Translations under genes and position numbers: made by a program | Shown: positions 48,991-58,917 of the stretch, one piece after another | Numbering within the stretch: the stretch's first letter is position 1 | How the letters are laid out: every line of letters begins with the position of its first letter | The notes under the pieces: generated by a model | The model's input: only the letters and a program-made list of their open reading frames with translations | Database searches by the model: none | What the model was told of the DNA's origin: nothing | NCBI GenBank assembly: GCA_024235615.1 | Contig: JACKMB010000001.1 | Location: 558,001 to 622,000, forward strand | DNA length: 64,000 nt | Direction: 5' to 3' | Source of the DNA: Thauera sp. | GTDB taxonomy: Bacteria > Pseudomonadota > Gammaproteobacteria > Burkholderiales > Rhodocyclaceae

Positions 48991-50973
48991 TCAGTCCCTG
49001 CTGCCCGCACCCGCCAGCCTCGCCTCCACCGCCCCGCGCAGCGCGTTCGTCAGCACGATGCGCTGCGCGCGCAGCAGGTCCTCCACGCGCAGCTCGGCCT
49101 CGCGCGCGGCCCACGCCGGATCCTCCAGCAGCGCGGCGCGCATCGTGCCGGGCAGCACCCCGCGGCCGGCGGGCGGAGTGCGCCACTCGCCATCGAGGAG
49201 CAGGAAGACGTTGCTGCGCCCGCCCTCGGTGAGGCGGCTCGCCGAGTCGAAGAACAGCGTGTCGAAGGCGCCCGCGGCCAGCGCAGCGCGGAGGCCCTCG
49301 TCGTAGCGCGCACGCAGCGTGGTCTTGTACGCGCCGAGGCCGTGCGGGTCGTCGAGCGGGCGCTCGGCGAGCAGCACCGTGACCGCGCCGGGCGGCAGCG
49401 CGTCGAGCGCAGTGGCGGCGAGCTCGAGGCGGCCGTCCTTGTGCAGCGCCAGGCGCAGGCGCGAGGGCGTGGCCGGCGGCAGCGCGGCGAGCTGGCCGCC
49501 GAGCGCGGCCTCGACGCGTGCGCGCTCGAACACGAAGTCGAGCGCGGCGGCGCTGGCTTCGAGGCGGGCGAGGTGGCGGTCGAGCTGGCGCACGCCGGCC
49601 TCGCGGGTCGCGTACATGGTCTCGAAGAGCGCGAAGCCGGGGTCGAGTGCGCTGAGGAAGCGCGCCTTGAGCCGACACTCCGCGTATTCGTCGGCGGCCG
49701 CGCTGTCGATGACGATGCCGGCGCCCACGCCCATGCGGCCGCGATGCCGCGCACCGGCGAGCGCATCGGCGCCCTGTTCGATGCGCTCCAGCGTCAGCGT
49801 GCGGATCGCCACCGACAGGCAGAAGTCGCCGCAGGCGTGCCCCGGGCGCGGCGCGTCGATCCAGCCGAGGCTGCCGGTGTAGAGGCCGCGCGGCGTGGTC
49901 TCGAGCTCGGCGATGAGCTGCATCGTGCGGTGCTTGGGGGCGCCGGTGATCGAGCCGCAGGGAAACAGCGCGCGCAGCAGCGCGGGAAAGCCGACGTCCG
50001 CGGGCAGCTCCGCCGCGACCGTGGAGGTCATCTGCAGCACGGTCGGGTAGCGCTCGACCTCGAACAGCGCCGGCACGCGCACGCTGCCGGTGCGCGCGAC
50101 ACGGCCGAGGTCGTTGCGCAGCAGGTCGACGATCATCAGGTTCTCGGCGCGGTTCTTGGCGTCGGCGGCGAGCCGGCGCGCGGCGAGCGCATCGGCCGCG
50201 TCGTCGCCGCTGCGCGCGGCGGTGCCCTTCATCGGGCGCGCCTGCAGCACGCCGTCGTGGTGGCGCAGGAAGAGCTCCGGCGAGCACGACAGCACCCAGT
50301 CCGGCCCGCCGGCCTCGGCGGGCAGGCGGATCAGGGCGCCGAACGCTACCGGCTGGCGCGCGCGCAGGCGGCGGTAGAGCGCGAGCGGCGAGCCGAAGGT
50401 CTCGAGATCGAGGCGGTAACTGTAGTTGACCTGGTAGGTCTCGCCCTCGGCGATCGCGGCGTGGATGCGCGCGATCGCCTCCTCGAAGGCCGCGCGATCG
50501 ACCGAGGCGCGCAGGCCGAGCGCGCCGGCAGGCGCCGGGCCGGCGCGCCTGGCGTCCTCGCCTGCCCCGGCCGGCGCCGGCGCCACCGCGGGGGACTCCG
50601 CCTCCCGCGCCTCGGCCTCCGCCAGCCAGGCCTCCACCTCCGCGGCCGAGCGCCGCGCCAGCGTGGCGAACATCAGCACGCGCAGGCTGCCGCCCGCCCC
50701 CGGCCCCGCGCCCGGCCCCGGCCCCTCGGCCACGACGCCGTTCAGCCGCACGCCCCATTCATAGTCGGCCAGCACCACGGCGTGCAGGCCGGCGCGCAGG
50801 TCGGCGTCCACCGCGGCCCACATCGCCTCCAGCGTGGACGGGTCCGCGCAGCGATGCACGCGCACCAGGCCGCCGTAGAGACGGCTGCTCGGCGCGGCCG
50901 CGGTGGCGTGGCAATCGTCCAGCAGCGCGAAGCAGTCGGAATCGATCGGCGGAGCGGCGGACGGAGCGGGCAT
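48991..50973 (-). CDS. pabBC: Bifunctional aminodeoxychorismate synthase component I / lyase
   Basis: 660 residues. The N-terminal two-thirds (to ~430) is the chorismate-binding PabB domain: ENLMIVDLLRNDLGRV, PTVLQMTSTVAAEL, FPCGSITGAPKHRTM and GIVIDSAAADEYAEC. The C-terminal third is PabC, a fold-type IV PLP enzyme (PGFALFETMYATREAGVRQLDRHL, YKTTLRARYDEGLR, SRLTEGGRSNVFLLLDG). It makes 4-aminobenzoate for folate from chorismate, with PabA supplying ammonia. The fusion is common in betaproteobacteria. It converges with the PEP-CTERM gene. Confidence 0.95.
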   Translation of the reverse strand: MPAPSAAPPIDSDCFALLDDCHATAAAPSSRLYGGLVRVHRCADPSTLEAMWAAVDADLRAGLHAVVLADYEWGVRLNGVVAEGPGPGAGPGAGGSLRVLMFATLARRSAAEVEAWLAEAEAREAESPAVAPAPAGAGEDARRAGPAPAGALGLRASVDRAAFEEAIARIHAAIAEGETYQVNYSYRLDLETFGSPLALYRRLRARQPVAFGALIRLPAEAGGPDWVLSCSPELFLRHHDGVLQARPMKGTAARSGDDAADALAARRLAADAKNRAENLMIVDLLRNDLGRVARTGSVRVPALFEVERYPTVLQMTSTVAAELPADVGFPALLRALFPCGSITGAPKHRTMQLIAELETTPRGLYTGSLGWIDAPRPGHACGDFCLSVAIRTLTLERIEQGADALAGARHRGRMGVGAGIVIDSAAADEYAECRLKARFLSALDPGFALFETMYATREAGVRQLDRHLARLEASAAALDFVFERARVEAALGGQLAALPPATPSRLRLALHKDGRLELAATALDALPPGAVTVLLAERPLDDPHGLGAYKTTLRARYDEGLRAALAAGAFDTLFFDSASRLTEGGRSNVFLLLDGEWRTPPAGRGVLPGTMRAALLEDPAWAAREAELRVEDLLRAQRIVLTNALRGAVEARLAGAGSRD

Positions 50974-51055
50974 GGGCGGAGAGCACGAAAAAACGGGCCG
51001 CGGATTGTATCCCGCGGCCCGCTCGTTTCCCCGCCGAGCGCCAGGCTCCGGGCGC

Positions 51056-51865
51056 TCAGCCCGGCTTGCCGGTGCGCCGCAGCAGGCCGCGCTGCGGGTC
51101 GTAGCCCCAGGCGGCGAGCAGGAAGAAGACGGCGAGGCAGCCGGCGACGATCGCCAGCGAGTGCACCGCCACCTGGCCGTGGAGCGCGAAGCGGATGGCC
51201 TCGACCGCGTGGGTGAAGGGGTTCCAGGTGGCGAGGAAGTGGATGACGGTGGCGCCCGACTCCTCCAGCTTCCACAACGGATAGAGCGCGGGCGACAGGA
51301 AGAACATCGGGAAGATGACGAAGTTCATCGTGCCGGCGAAGTTCTCCAGCTGGCGGATGTTCACCGACAGCAAGAGGCCGAGCGCGCCCAGCATCATGCC
51401 GGCCAGCACCAGCACCGGCAGCGCGTACAGCCAGCCCGACCACGGCACGCCGACGTCGAACAGCGCCGCCACGGCGAGGAAGACGTAGGCCTGCAGCACC
51501 GACAGCAAGGTCCCGGCGAGCAGCTTGCACAGCAGCAGGTACCAGCGCGGCAGCGGCGCGGTGAGCAGCAGGCGCATCACCCCCATCTCGCGGTCGTACA
51601 CCATCGCCAGCGAGGACTGCATGCCGTTGAACAGCAGCACCATGCCGAGCAGGCCGGGCACGATGTAGGTCTGGTAGGGGATATACGTGTCGTAGGGCGG
51701 GATGATCGACACCCCGAACACGTTCTGGAAGCCGGCGGCGAACACCACCAGCCACAGCAGCGGCCGCACCAGCGCCGAGGCCAGCCGGCCGCCCTGGCGG
51801 ACGAACTTGGCGATCTCGCGGCTGGCGACCGCCTGCAGCGCGAGCCACGCATGAACGGGGCTCAT
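51056..51865 (-). CDS. pedC: PedC-type ABC-2 permease of the PQQ alcohol system
   Basis: 269 residues from the ATG at 51865. Six hydrophobic helices, ABC-2 exporter pattern (VRPLLWLVVFAAGFQNVFG, YIVPGLLGMVLLFNGMQSSLAMVYDREMGVMRLLL, FFLSPALYPLWKL, WNPFTHAVEAIRFAL). PedC-like permeases are specifically linked to PQQ-dependent alcohol oxidation; the transported molecule is not established. Its ATPase is the gene at 54424-55179, two genes upstream in the same run. An Ala/Gly-rich upstream extension in frame was not used. Confidence 0.85.
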   Translation of the reverse strand: MSPVHAWLALQAVASREIAKFVRQGGRLASALVRPLLWLVVFAAGFQNVFGVSIIPPYDTYIPYQTYIVPGLLGMVLLFNGMQSSLAMVYDREMGVMRLLLTAPLPRWYLLLCKLLAGTLLSVLQAYVFLAVAALFDVGVPWSGWLYALPVLVLAGMMLGALGLLLSVNIRQLENFAGTMNFVIFPMFFLSPALYPLWKLEESGATVIHFLATWNPFTHAVEAIRFALHGQVAVHSLAIVAGCLAVFFLLAAWGYDPQRGLLRRTGKPG

Positions 51866-52019
51866 GCGAGCGCCTCCAGCAAGCCCGCTCCGGCCGCCCC
51901 CGGAGCAGCCTCGACCGCGCGGGGCCGCGCCGGCGCCCTCGTGCCCGAACCCGCGCACGCCCCGCTCGTCCCGTGCCGAATCATCCCCCACCTCCTCCGC
52001 CACCCGCCCCTCGCCCCCG

Positions 52020-53213
52020 TCACGGCTTGCACCGGCTGTCGCGGCGGTCGAAGCCGAGCGTGTCCATGTTGTTGGTCTGGTGCAGGAAGCCCTGCAGCGG
52101 CGCGCGCTCGATCACCGCGTTGTGGGTCGCGATCAACAGCGGCTGGCGCAGCTGGCGGTCCCAGTCGCGGAAGTACAGGCGGTTGCCCTTGAAGCCGTCG
52201 ATGGTGATCTCCTCGCCGCCGAGGTAGGCGACGAGCTTGTCGAAGGGCGCGTTGCCGGTGCGCACCACCGCCTCGACCACCGCCTTCACCGCCACCCAGG
52301 CCGCCCAGTCGGCGCTGCCCATGTGGCGCCTGGCCTGCTTCTCGAAGCGGCTGGTGAGCTGCGGCGCGCCGTGACGCGGCCACGCCCAGTGCCAGGCCTC
52401 GGCGACCAGGCCCTCGGCGCCCACCACCGGGCGCGGGCGCACGGTGTCGTAGGGCACGCTGCGCGCAAACTCGCCGTCGCTGTCGGCGACGAAGACCACG
52501 TCGTAGTCGCCGCCGGCGGTGAGCAGGCCGACGTTGCCGAGCTCGCGCTGGCGCGGGTCGTTGCTGAGGACGAAGTCCTTTCTGTCGACGATCTTCAGCC
52601 CGAAGCGGCGCGCCGAGTTCTCGAAGGCGGCACCGACGAGCTTGTCCTCGTCGCGCGGCCCCTGCAGCAGCAGCACGTTGCGCCACTTCTTCGCCACCAG
52701 GAACTGGGCGAGCGCGTCGGCCTGCATGCCGTGGTTGGGGATCGTGTGGTAGAGGTGGGCCTGGCACTGCGCCTGGCGCAGCGCGTCGTCGGGCGCCGAG
52801 ACGTTGAACAGCAGCAGCTCGCGGCCGCGGGTGGCGGAGGCGAGCTCGGCCACCACCTTGCCCGGCGCGTCGATCAGGAAGTGGCGCACGCCCTCGGCGT
52901 GCAGCTTCTCCAGCTCGGCGAGCAGCGCGGGCGCGTCGGCACCGCGCGCACGCACGAGATCGAAGCTCACCCCGATCGCCTGGCCGACGAAGCGCGACTC
53001 GCGCAGCGCCACCTCCGCACCGGCGAAGGGCGCACCGAGCGGGCGCGACAAGGTGCGGAAGAAGGCCTTGCGCTCGTCGTAGCGCGGGTCCTCGTTGAGC
53101 TCCAGGTAGCCGAAACGGACCACCTCCGCGGCCCCGGCGACGAGCGCGAACAACAGCAGCGAGGCCACCAGGGCCAGGTGCGTCAAGGCACGCGAATTCA
53201 TGTTCATCTCCAT
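52020..53213 (-). CDS. Quinoprotein-associated LivK-like binding protein
   Basis: 397 residues. Signal peptide HLALVASLLLFALVAGAAE. Type I periplasmic-binding fold: VRFGYLELNEDPRYDERKAFFRTL near the start, LLLFNVSAPDDALRQAQCQAHLYHTIPNHGMQADALAQFL in the middle and DGFKGNRLYFRDWDRQLRQPLL near the end, resembling branched-chain amino-acid binding proteins. Members of this subgroup are encoded with PQQ alcohol dehydrogenase ABC genes; the ligand is unknown. It is separated from the beta-propeller gene by a REP cluster and from pedC by ~155 nt. Confidence 0.85.
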   Translation of the reverse strand: MEMNMNSRALTHLALVASLLLFALVAGAAEVVRFGYLELNEDPRYDERKAFFRTLSRPLGAPFAGAEVALRESRFVGQAIGVSFDLVRARGADAPALLAELEKLHAEGVRHFLIDAPGKVVAELASATRGRELLLFNVSAPDDALRQAQCQAHLYHTIPNHGMQADALAQFLVAKKWRNVLLLQGPRDEDKLVGAAFENSARRFGLKIVDRKDFVLSNDPRQRELGNVGLLTAGGDYDVVFVADSDGEFARSVPYDTVRPRPVVGAEGLVAEAWHWAWPRHGAPQLTSRFEKQARRHMGSADWAAWVAVKAVVEAVVRTGNAPFDKLVAYLGGEEITIDGFKGNRLYFRDWDRQLRQPLLIATHNAVIERAPLQGFLHQTNNMDTLGFDRRDSRCKP

Positions 53214-53221
53214 CGATCGTC

Positions 53222-53350
53222 CCTGTTCGCGGCTGCCGCCGCTCCTACGTCCCTTCCCGACGCGCGGCGGTTACCGTTCCCGGCTGCCGCCGCTCTGACA
53301 TTCCTTCCGGACGCGCGAGGGTTTATGTAGGAGCGCCGGCAGGCGCGAAA
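53222..53350. repeat. Cluster of three REP units inside the PQQ-linked ABC operon
   Basis: Two reverse cores (about 53225-53249 and 53276-53300, the second with a changed end CTCTGACA) and one forward core (53325-53349, beginning TGTAGGAGCGCCGGCAGGCG). Spacers share CTTCC-GGACGCGCG with the 12.4-kb array. The cluster lies between two genes of the same direction. Confidence 0.85.
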
Positions 53351-53356
53351 GCGGCC

Positions 53357-54346
53357 TCAATCGTCGATCACCGCGGTGTGGGGCACGCGGCCGACCGGCA
53401 CCGAGCGCAGCACCTTGTTGGTCTTCGTGTCGACCAGCGAGATGTCGTCCGACAGGCCATTGACCACCACCAGCATCGACTCGTCACGGCTCAGCGTCGC
53501 GCCCCAGGCGCGGTTGCCCACCAGCACGTAGTCACGCACCTTACGGGTGGCGACGTCCACCACCGCCACGTGGTTGGCGCGGCCCAGCGTGACGTAGGCC
53601 GTCTTGCCGTCGCGCGTCATGGTGATGCCGACCGGCGTCACGTCGTCGCTGCGGAAGCCCTTGGGCGCGAACGTCACCGTCTCCTTCACCACGTTGGCCT
53701 TCGCGTCGAGCACCGTCACCGAGGCGCCGAGCTCGTTGGTCACCCACACCTCGCTGCCGTCGGGCGTGTCGGCGAAGCGGCGCGGGCGGTTGCCGACCAC
53801 CACGTTGGCGAGGATCGCGTTGCTGGCGGTGTCGATCACATGAACCATGTTGGCCACCTCCGAGGTCACGTAGAGCCGGCTGCCGTCCTTGCCGACGAGC
53901 ACGCCCTCGGGCTCCTCGCCCACCTCGATCTTCGCCAGCACCTTGTTGGCGACGACGTCGATCACCGAGACCTCGGCGTCCTCCTCGTTGGAGACGTAGA
54001 TGCGGCTGCCATCCTTGGCGAAGTCGAACATCTCCGGGTCCTCGCCGACGTCGATGCTGCGCACGACCTCCAGCTTGGCGATGTCGATCACGTCCACGCG
54101 CTCGCTGTTGCTGGCGATCACGAAGACCTGGCTGCGGTCGGCCGAGAGCTTCATGTCGCGCGGGCGCTCGCCGGTGGCGATGGCCTTGACGACCTGGAAG
54201 CTCTTGCCGTCGAGCACGGTCACCGCGTTGTCGTTCTCGCTGCTGACGAACAGGTAGCCGGTGTCCTTGGCGAGCGCGGCACCTGCGAACAGGCCGAGGC
54301 TCAGCACCGCGGCGAGGCAGCGGATCGGGGTCGTGGGTCGGGTCAT
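53357..54346 (-). CDS. PQQ-catabolism-associated YVTN beta-propeller protein
   Basis: 329 residues. Signal peptide CLAAVLSLGLFAGAALAK. Seven YVTN-type repeats, e.g. GYLFVSSENDNAVTVLDGKSF, SRIYVSNEEDAEVSVIDV, SRLYVTSEVANMVHVIDTAS, KTAYVTLGRANHVAVVDVAT. This subgroup accompanies PQQ alcohol-dehydrogenase ABC genes. It may sense or sequester a periplasmic ligand; no catalytic residues are evident. It lies 77 nt downstream of the ATPase gene on the same strand. Confidence 0.9.
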   Translation of the reverse strand: MTRPTTPIRCLAAVLSLGLFAGAALAKDTGYLFVSSENDNAVTVLDGKSFQVVKAIATGERPRDMKLSADRSQVFVIASNSERVDVIDIAKLEVVRSIDVGEDPEMFDFAKDGSRIYVSNEEDAEVSVIDVVANKVLAKIEVGEEPEGVLVGKDGSRLYVTSEVANMVHVIDTASNAILANVVVGNRPRRFADTPDGSEVWVTNELGASVTVLDAKANVVKETVTFAPKGFRSDDVTPVGITMTRDGKTAYVTLGRANHVAVVDVATRKVRDYVLVGNRAWGATLSRDESMLVVVNGLSDDISLVDTKTNKVLRSVPVGRVPHTAVIDD

Positions 54347-54423
54347 GCGGGTCGTCTCCTGGTTGTAATGGCCGCAGGGTGTGGTCGCAGCGGCCTCTTG
54401 CGGCGGAATGCCGGTTGTCTAAA

Positions 54424-55171
54424 TCATTCGCGTTCGGCCGCCTGCGGCGCGCCGGTGAGTTTCAGGAAGGCCTCGGACAGGCTGGCGCACTGCGCGGCGG
54501 CGGTCAGGCCGGCGGGCGGGCCGGCCGCAAGCAGCTCGCCGCGATGCAGCACCAGCACGCGGTCGGCCGCCTCGGCCTCGTCGACCAGATGGGTGGCCCA
54601 CAGCACGCCGACGCCCGCAGCGCGCAGCGCCAGCACCTCGTCGAGCAGATGGCGGCGCGAGGCCGGGTCGAGGCCGACCGTGGCCTCATCCATCAGCAGC
54701 ACCGCCGGCCGGTGCAGCAGCGCACGCGCGAGCTCGACCTTGCGCCGGTTGCCGCCGGAGAGCTCGCGCACGCGGTCGGCGCGGCGCTCGGCGAGGCCGA
54801 CGCGCGCGAGCACGTCGGCGATGCGCGCGCGCGACTCGGCACCGCCGATGCCGTGCAGGCGCGCATGGAAGACGAGGTTGGCCTCCACGCTGAGGTCGAG
54901 GTCCAGCGTCATCTGCTGGAACACCACGCCGATGCGCCCGAGCGCGCGCACCGGCGTGCGCCGCATGTCCTCGCCGCACACCCGCAGCTCGCCAGCGTCG
55001 GCGTCGAACAGGCCGGTCAGCAACTGGAAGAGCGTGCTCTTGCCGGCGCCGTTGGGCCCGAGCAGGGCGACGAACTCGCCCGCATGCACCGCCAGGTCCA
55101 CCCCCTTCAGGGCCGGACGCGCGCCGTAGGCCTTGCGCACCGCGCGCGCCTCGAGCAGCACCGCGCGCGCC

Positions 55172-55179
<8 letters not shown>
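54424..55179 (-). CDS. ATP-binding protein of the PQQ-linked PedC-type ABC exporter
   Basis: 251 residues from the ATG at 55179. Walker A GPNGAGKST, Q-loop VVFQQMTLDLDLSVEANLVFHARLHG, signature LSGGNRRKVELARALL, Walker B VLLMDEATVGLDP, switch ATHLVDEAE. The CcmA/DrrA-like pattern fits ABC-2 exporters and hence the PedC permease. The start overlaps the stop of the upstream importer ATPase by 8 nt, joining the two ABC systems in one transcript. Confidence 0.9.
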
Positions 55180-55939
<760 letters not shown>

Positions 55940-55941
55940 GT

Positions 55942-56799
55942 TCACGCCCTCCAGGCGCCGAGCCGGCGCTCGAGCGGACGCAGCACCCAGCCCTCGGCGG
56001 CCAGCACCACGCCGGCGAAGACCAGGGTGTAGGCGAGGATGCCGGTGATGTCGAAGAACTGGAAGAAGACGTTGAGCTGGAAGCCCACGCCCTCGCTGCG
56101 CCCGAGCAGCTCGACCACCAGCACGATCTTCCAGATCAGCGACAGGCCCGCGCGCGCCGCCGCCATCAGGTAGGGCACGAGCTGCGGCAGATACACGCGC
56201 AGGAAGGTCGTACGCCGGCCCAGGCGGTAGGCGCGCGCAACCTCGAGCAGCTTGGGGTCGACCGCACGCGCACCCTCGCGCACGGTGACGACGACGGTGG
56301 GGATCTTGTTGATCGCCACCGCGAGGATGGCCGCCCAGTCGTTGAGGCCGAACCATACGTAGCACAGGATGATGGTGACCAGCGCCGGGATGTTGAGGCC
56401 GAGTACCAGCCAGGCGTCGAGGAAGGCGTCCACCTTGCGCCAGCGCCCCATCGCCATGCCGACCAGCGCGCCCACCAGCATCGCCACCGCGAAGGCGACC
56501 GCGACCCGGCCGAGGGTCACGGCGAGGTGCCCGGGCAGGGCGAGCGAGGCGGTCTCGGCGCCGATGCGCGCCAGCACGGCGAGGGGATCGGGCAGCGTGC
56601 GGCTGTCGGCGAGGCTTGCGCCGAGCTGCCAGAGCAGCACGAAGACGAGCAGCGAGGCGATGCGCAGCCGGCGTTCCTCGCGCCAGGCGGGTGCGCCCTG
56701 CGCCGCGGCGGCGGCCGGCTCGTGCGGGGAGGTCGGCGACGGCACCGGGGGACGCGCGGGCACGGCGGATGCGGGCGGGGCGAAGCGCTGTGCGCTCAC
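55942..56799 (-). CDS. SsuC-like ABC importer permease
   Basis: 285 residues. After a Pro/Ala-rich ~45-residue cytoplasmic leader come about six helices (ASLLVFVLLWQLGASL, VAFAVAMLVGALVGMAMG, LVTIILCYVWFGLNDWAAIL). The coupling segment is EVARAYRLGRRTTFLRVYLPQLVPYLMAAAR. Start overlaps the stop of the binding-protein gene (ATGA). It forms an importer with the genes on either side. Confidence 0.9.
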   Translation of the reverse strand: MSAQRFAPPASAVPARPPVPSPTSPHEPAAAAAQGAPAWREERRLRIASLLVFVLLWQLGASLADSRTLPDPLAVLARIGAETASLALPGHLAVTLGRVAVAFAVAMLVGALVGMAMGRWRKVDAFLDAWLVLGLNIPALVTIILCYVWFGLNDWAAILAVAINKIPTVVVTVREGARAVDPKLLEVARAYRLGRRTTFLRVYLPQLVPYLMAAARAGLSLIWKIVLVVELLGRSEGVGFQLNVFFQFFDITGILAYTLVFAGVVLAAEGWVLRPLERRLGAWRA

Positions 56800-57785
56800 C
56801 GCCCGCCGCCCCCATGCCAGAACGTGCCCGGCGCGAGCTCGCGGGCGCGCCCCACCAGCGCCTCGCCGCCCTCGGCCGCGAGGATCGCGAAGGCGCGCGC
56901 TGCGGCGCGCTCACCCTCCTCGCCCGCCCCCTTCGGGATGCCGGCGCGGAAGCCCTCGCGCAGCGCGGCGAAGCTCGCCTCGTCGTCGACGCGCATCGAC
57001 GGGCGCAACGCCTCCCAGGCGGCGTCGGACTCGCGCAGCAGCGCCTTGGCCGCGGTCGAGGCGCGCAGGAAGCCCGCCACCGCCGCCGGGTTGGCCTGCG
57101 CCCAGCGCTCGCCGAACACCCAGCCCACCAGCGGCATCTCGTCGCCGATGCCGAGGGTGGCGAGGATCTCCTTCATGCCCAGCACCTCGGGCATGCCGGC
57201 GGCGGCGAGGCGCGCGCCGTAGTGCCAGAAGTTCATCGCCGCGGGCAGCTCGCCGCGCGTCACCAGCTCGTTGAGCAGCGGCGGCGCGGCGAACTGCGGA
57301 CGCAGGAAGCTCGCGGCGTCCTCGCCGACGGTGCGGCGGGCATAGGCGCGCAGCAGCAGCCAGCTCTTGTCGAGCGCACCGCCAGCCACCCCGAGGCGCT
57401 TGCCGCGCAGGTCGGCAAAGCCGGCGATCGCGGCATCCGGGCGCACGTGGATGCCGCCGACCGCCTGCGAGAAGGGTACGAAGACGAAATCCGCGCCCTC
57501 CGAGCGCATGCGCGCCACCCACAGCCAGTCGTTGACGATGACATCGACCTCGCCGCCCTGGAGAGCGACGTTGGCCGCGTCCTTGAGCGCGAGCGGCACG
57601 ACGCGGACGTCCACGCCCTCGCGCTCGAGCAGGCCGTGGCGCTGCATGGTCTCGAGCTCCCAGCTCACCGTGCCGAACTGCAGCACGCCGACCCGCACCA
57701 CGGGCCGGTCGGCGGCGAGCGCGGCGCTGCCCGCGGCGAGCGCCAGCAGGACGACGCCGATCAGGCGGGCAAAGAGCTGGGGCAT
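56796..57785 (-). CDS. SsuA/NMT1-like substrate-binding protein of the importer
   Basis: 329 residues from the ATG at 57785. Signal peptide ARLIGVVLLALAAGSAALAA. Binding fold of sulfonate/thiamine-precursor type: VVRVGVLQFGTVSWELETMQRHGLLEREGVDVRVVPL, LQGGEVDVIVNDWLWVARM, GGALDKSWLLLRAYARR, VGWVFGERWAQANPAAV. First gene of the long minus-strand operon; a sigma-54 promoter lies ~65 nt upstream. Confidence 0.88.
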   Translation of the reverse strand: MPQLFARLIGVVLLALAAGSAALAADRPVVRVGVLQFGTVSWELETMQRHGLLEREGVDVRVVPLALKDAANVALQGGEVDVIVNDWLWVARMRSEGADFVFVPFSQAVGGIHVRPDAAIAGFADLRGKRLGVAGGALDKSWLLLRAYARRTVGEDAASFLRPQFAAPPLLNELVTRGELPAAMNFWHYGARLAAAGMPEVLGMKEILATLGIGDEMPLVGWVFGERWAQANPAAVAGFLRASTAAKALLRESDAAWEALRPSMRVDDEASFAALREGFRAGIPKGAGEEGERAAARAFAILAAEGGEALVGRARELAPGTFWHGGGGR

Positions 57786-57850
57786 GGGGTCTCCTCCGTG
57801 GTGGTGCGCGACCAGGCGAACGGGCGCATGTTTGTTGTATGCGTCTCCCA

Positions 57851-57865
57851 GCAGGTTCCGTGCCA
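57851..57865 (-). promoter_or_regulatory. Sigma-54 promoter of the ABC/PedC operon
   Basis: Minus strand TGGCACGGAACCTGC, with GG at 57863-57864 and GC at 57851-57852, ten bases apart; only one -12 base differs from consensus. Transcription should start near 57839, about 55 nt before the binding-protein ATG. Confidence 0.8.
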
Positions 57866-57931
57866 GCGCTCGAGATCCCCCTGTCGGGCATACGGCTGCC
57901 CGCGGCGTGACAGGGCTGGCGCAGCGGCGAC

Positions 57932-57948
57932 TGTTCCGTTTGGGAGCA
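57932..57948. promoter_or_regulatory. 17-bp dyad between divergent sigma-54 promoters
   Basis: TGTTCC-GTTTG-GGAGCA, the same layout as 15963-15979 and 12900-12935. It lies ~70 bp upstream of the minus-strand -24 element and ~85-100 bp upstream of the plus-strand one, so one site could serve both. Confidence 0.55.
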
Positions 57949-58031
57949 ACTCTGCTCAGGGACGCAACAACGGCGCGCCGACGGCCCCGTGCAGGCAGGC
58001 CCCACCGCGGGCGGAACCCCCTCGTCATCCT

Positions 58032-58046
58032 CGGCACGAATCCTGC
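58032..58046 (+). promoter_or_regulatory. Sigma-54 promoter of the GAF-sensor/two-component operon
   Basis: CGGCACGAATCCTGC has GG at 58033-58034 and GC at 58045-58046 with correct spacing; two outer bases differ from the consensus. Transcription would start near 58058, 41 nt before the ATG at 58099. Confidence 0.7.
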
Positions 58047-58098
58047 ATGGGCGACGACGGGCGGCTTTGTCCGCAGCGACTCCAGGATCACCACAGCG

Positions 58099-58917
58099 AT
58101 GTCCAGTCTTCCCACTCCCGCAGCCTCCGCAGTTCCCGCTCCCATGCGGGGGGCACCGACCACGCTCATGCTCGGGCAGCACACCGACGATGCGCCGCAC
58201 GAGCGCCGCGTCGCCGGCGTGGCGCTCGACCGCGAGCGCCTGCTCGCGCTGTCCGCACCCGCGATGGAGGATCTCCACCGCCAGCTCGACAGCCCCGGCA
58301 TCACCGTGCTGCTCGCCGACAGCGCCGGCGGCGTGCTGCGCGCGATCGGCGCGCAAGGCGGCACGCTGCCCGCAGGCGCACGGCCGCCCGCCACGCCGCA
58401 GGCCGACGCCCCGGCGGCCGCGGCCCAGTCCTCTCCCACCACCCCTGCCAGCGCCGCGCTGCCGCCCGGCCAGCTCGGCATCGCGGTGCCGATCCTGCCG
58501 CCGGCCGGCGCCCTGCTCGGCTTCCTCGACGCCGACGCGGCTCCGGTGGAATGGCTGGGCCACGCCAACGCGCTGCTCCACACCGCCGCCTGCATCATCG
58601 AGCACCGCCTCATCGAGACCGAGCCGCAGGGCTTCCTGCTGCTCCGCTTCCACCGCTACGCGAGCGTGCTCGGCACCCCGCTCGAGGCGCTGGTCTTGTT
58701 CGATGCCGAAGGCGCGGTCATGCTCGCCAACCACACCGCACGCGCCCTCCTCGCCCCCTGCGCCTTCAGCGCGGGCGGCGCCGCTGCCTGCTTCGCCACC
58801 CAGTGGTGCGGCATCGTCGGCTATGCCGCGCTCGGCCTGCGCCAGCCCTTCGTGCTGCGCGACCGCCGCGGCGGCGGCTTCTCCGCGCAGGCCAGCCTGC
58901 GCCGGCACGCATCATGA
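58099..58917 (+). CDS. Sensor-only protein related to the AcoR N-terminal (GAF-PAS) region
   Basis: 272 residues, no AAA+ or DNA-binding domain. Residues ~150-245 align in layout with the sensor part of the activator at 8715-10820. ACIIEHRLIETEPQGFLLLRFHRYASVLGTPLEALVLFDAEGAVMLANHTARALLA corresponds to that protein's EKRLFEAEFANHILVAFHERPEYVG and EGLVAVTPEGHLAGANS. It could capture the ligand or bind the activator. Its stop overlaps the start of the histidine kinase (ATGA), and it has its own sigma-54 promoter. Function is inferred. Confidence 0.75.
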   Translation: MSSLPTPAASAVPAPMRGAPTTLMLGQHTDDAPHERRVAGVALDRERLLALSAPAMEDLHRQLDSPGITVLLADSAGGVLRAIGAQGGTLPAGARPPATPQADAPAAAAQSSPTTPASAALPPGQLGIAVPILPPAGALLGFLDADAAPVEWLGHANALLHTAACIIEHRLIETEPQGFLLLRFHRYASVLGTPLEALVLFDAEGAVMLANHTARALLAPCAFSAGGAAACFATQWCGIVGYAALGLRQPFVLRDRRGGGFSAQASLRRHAS

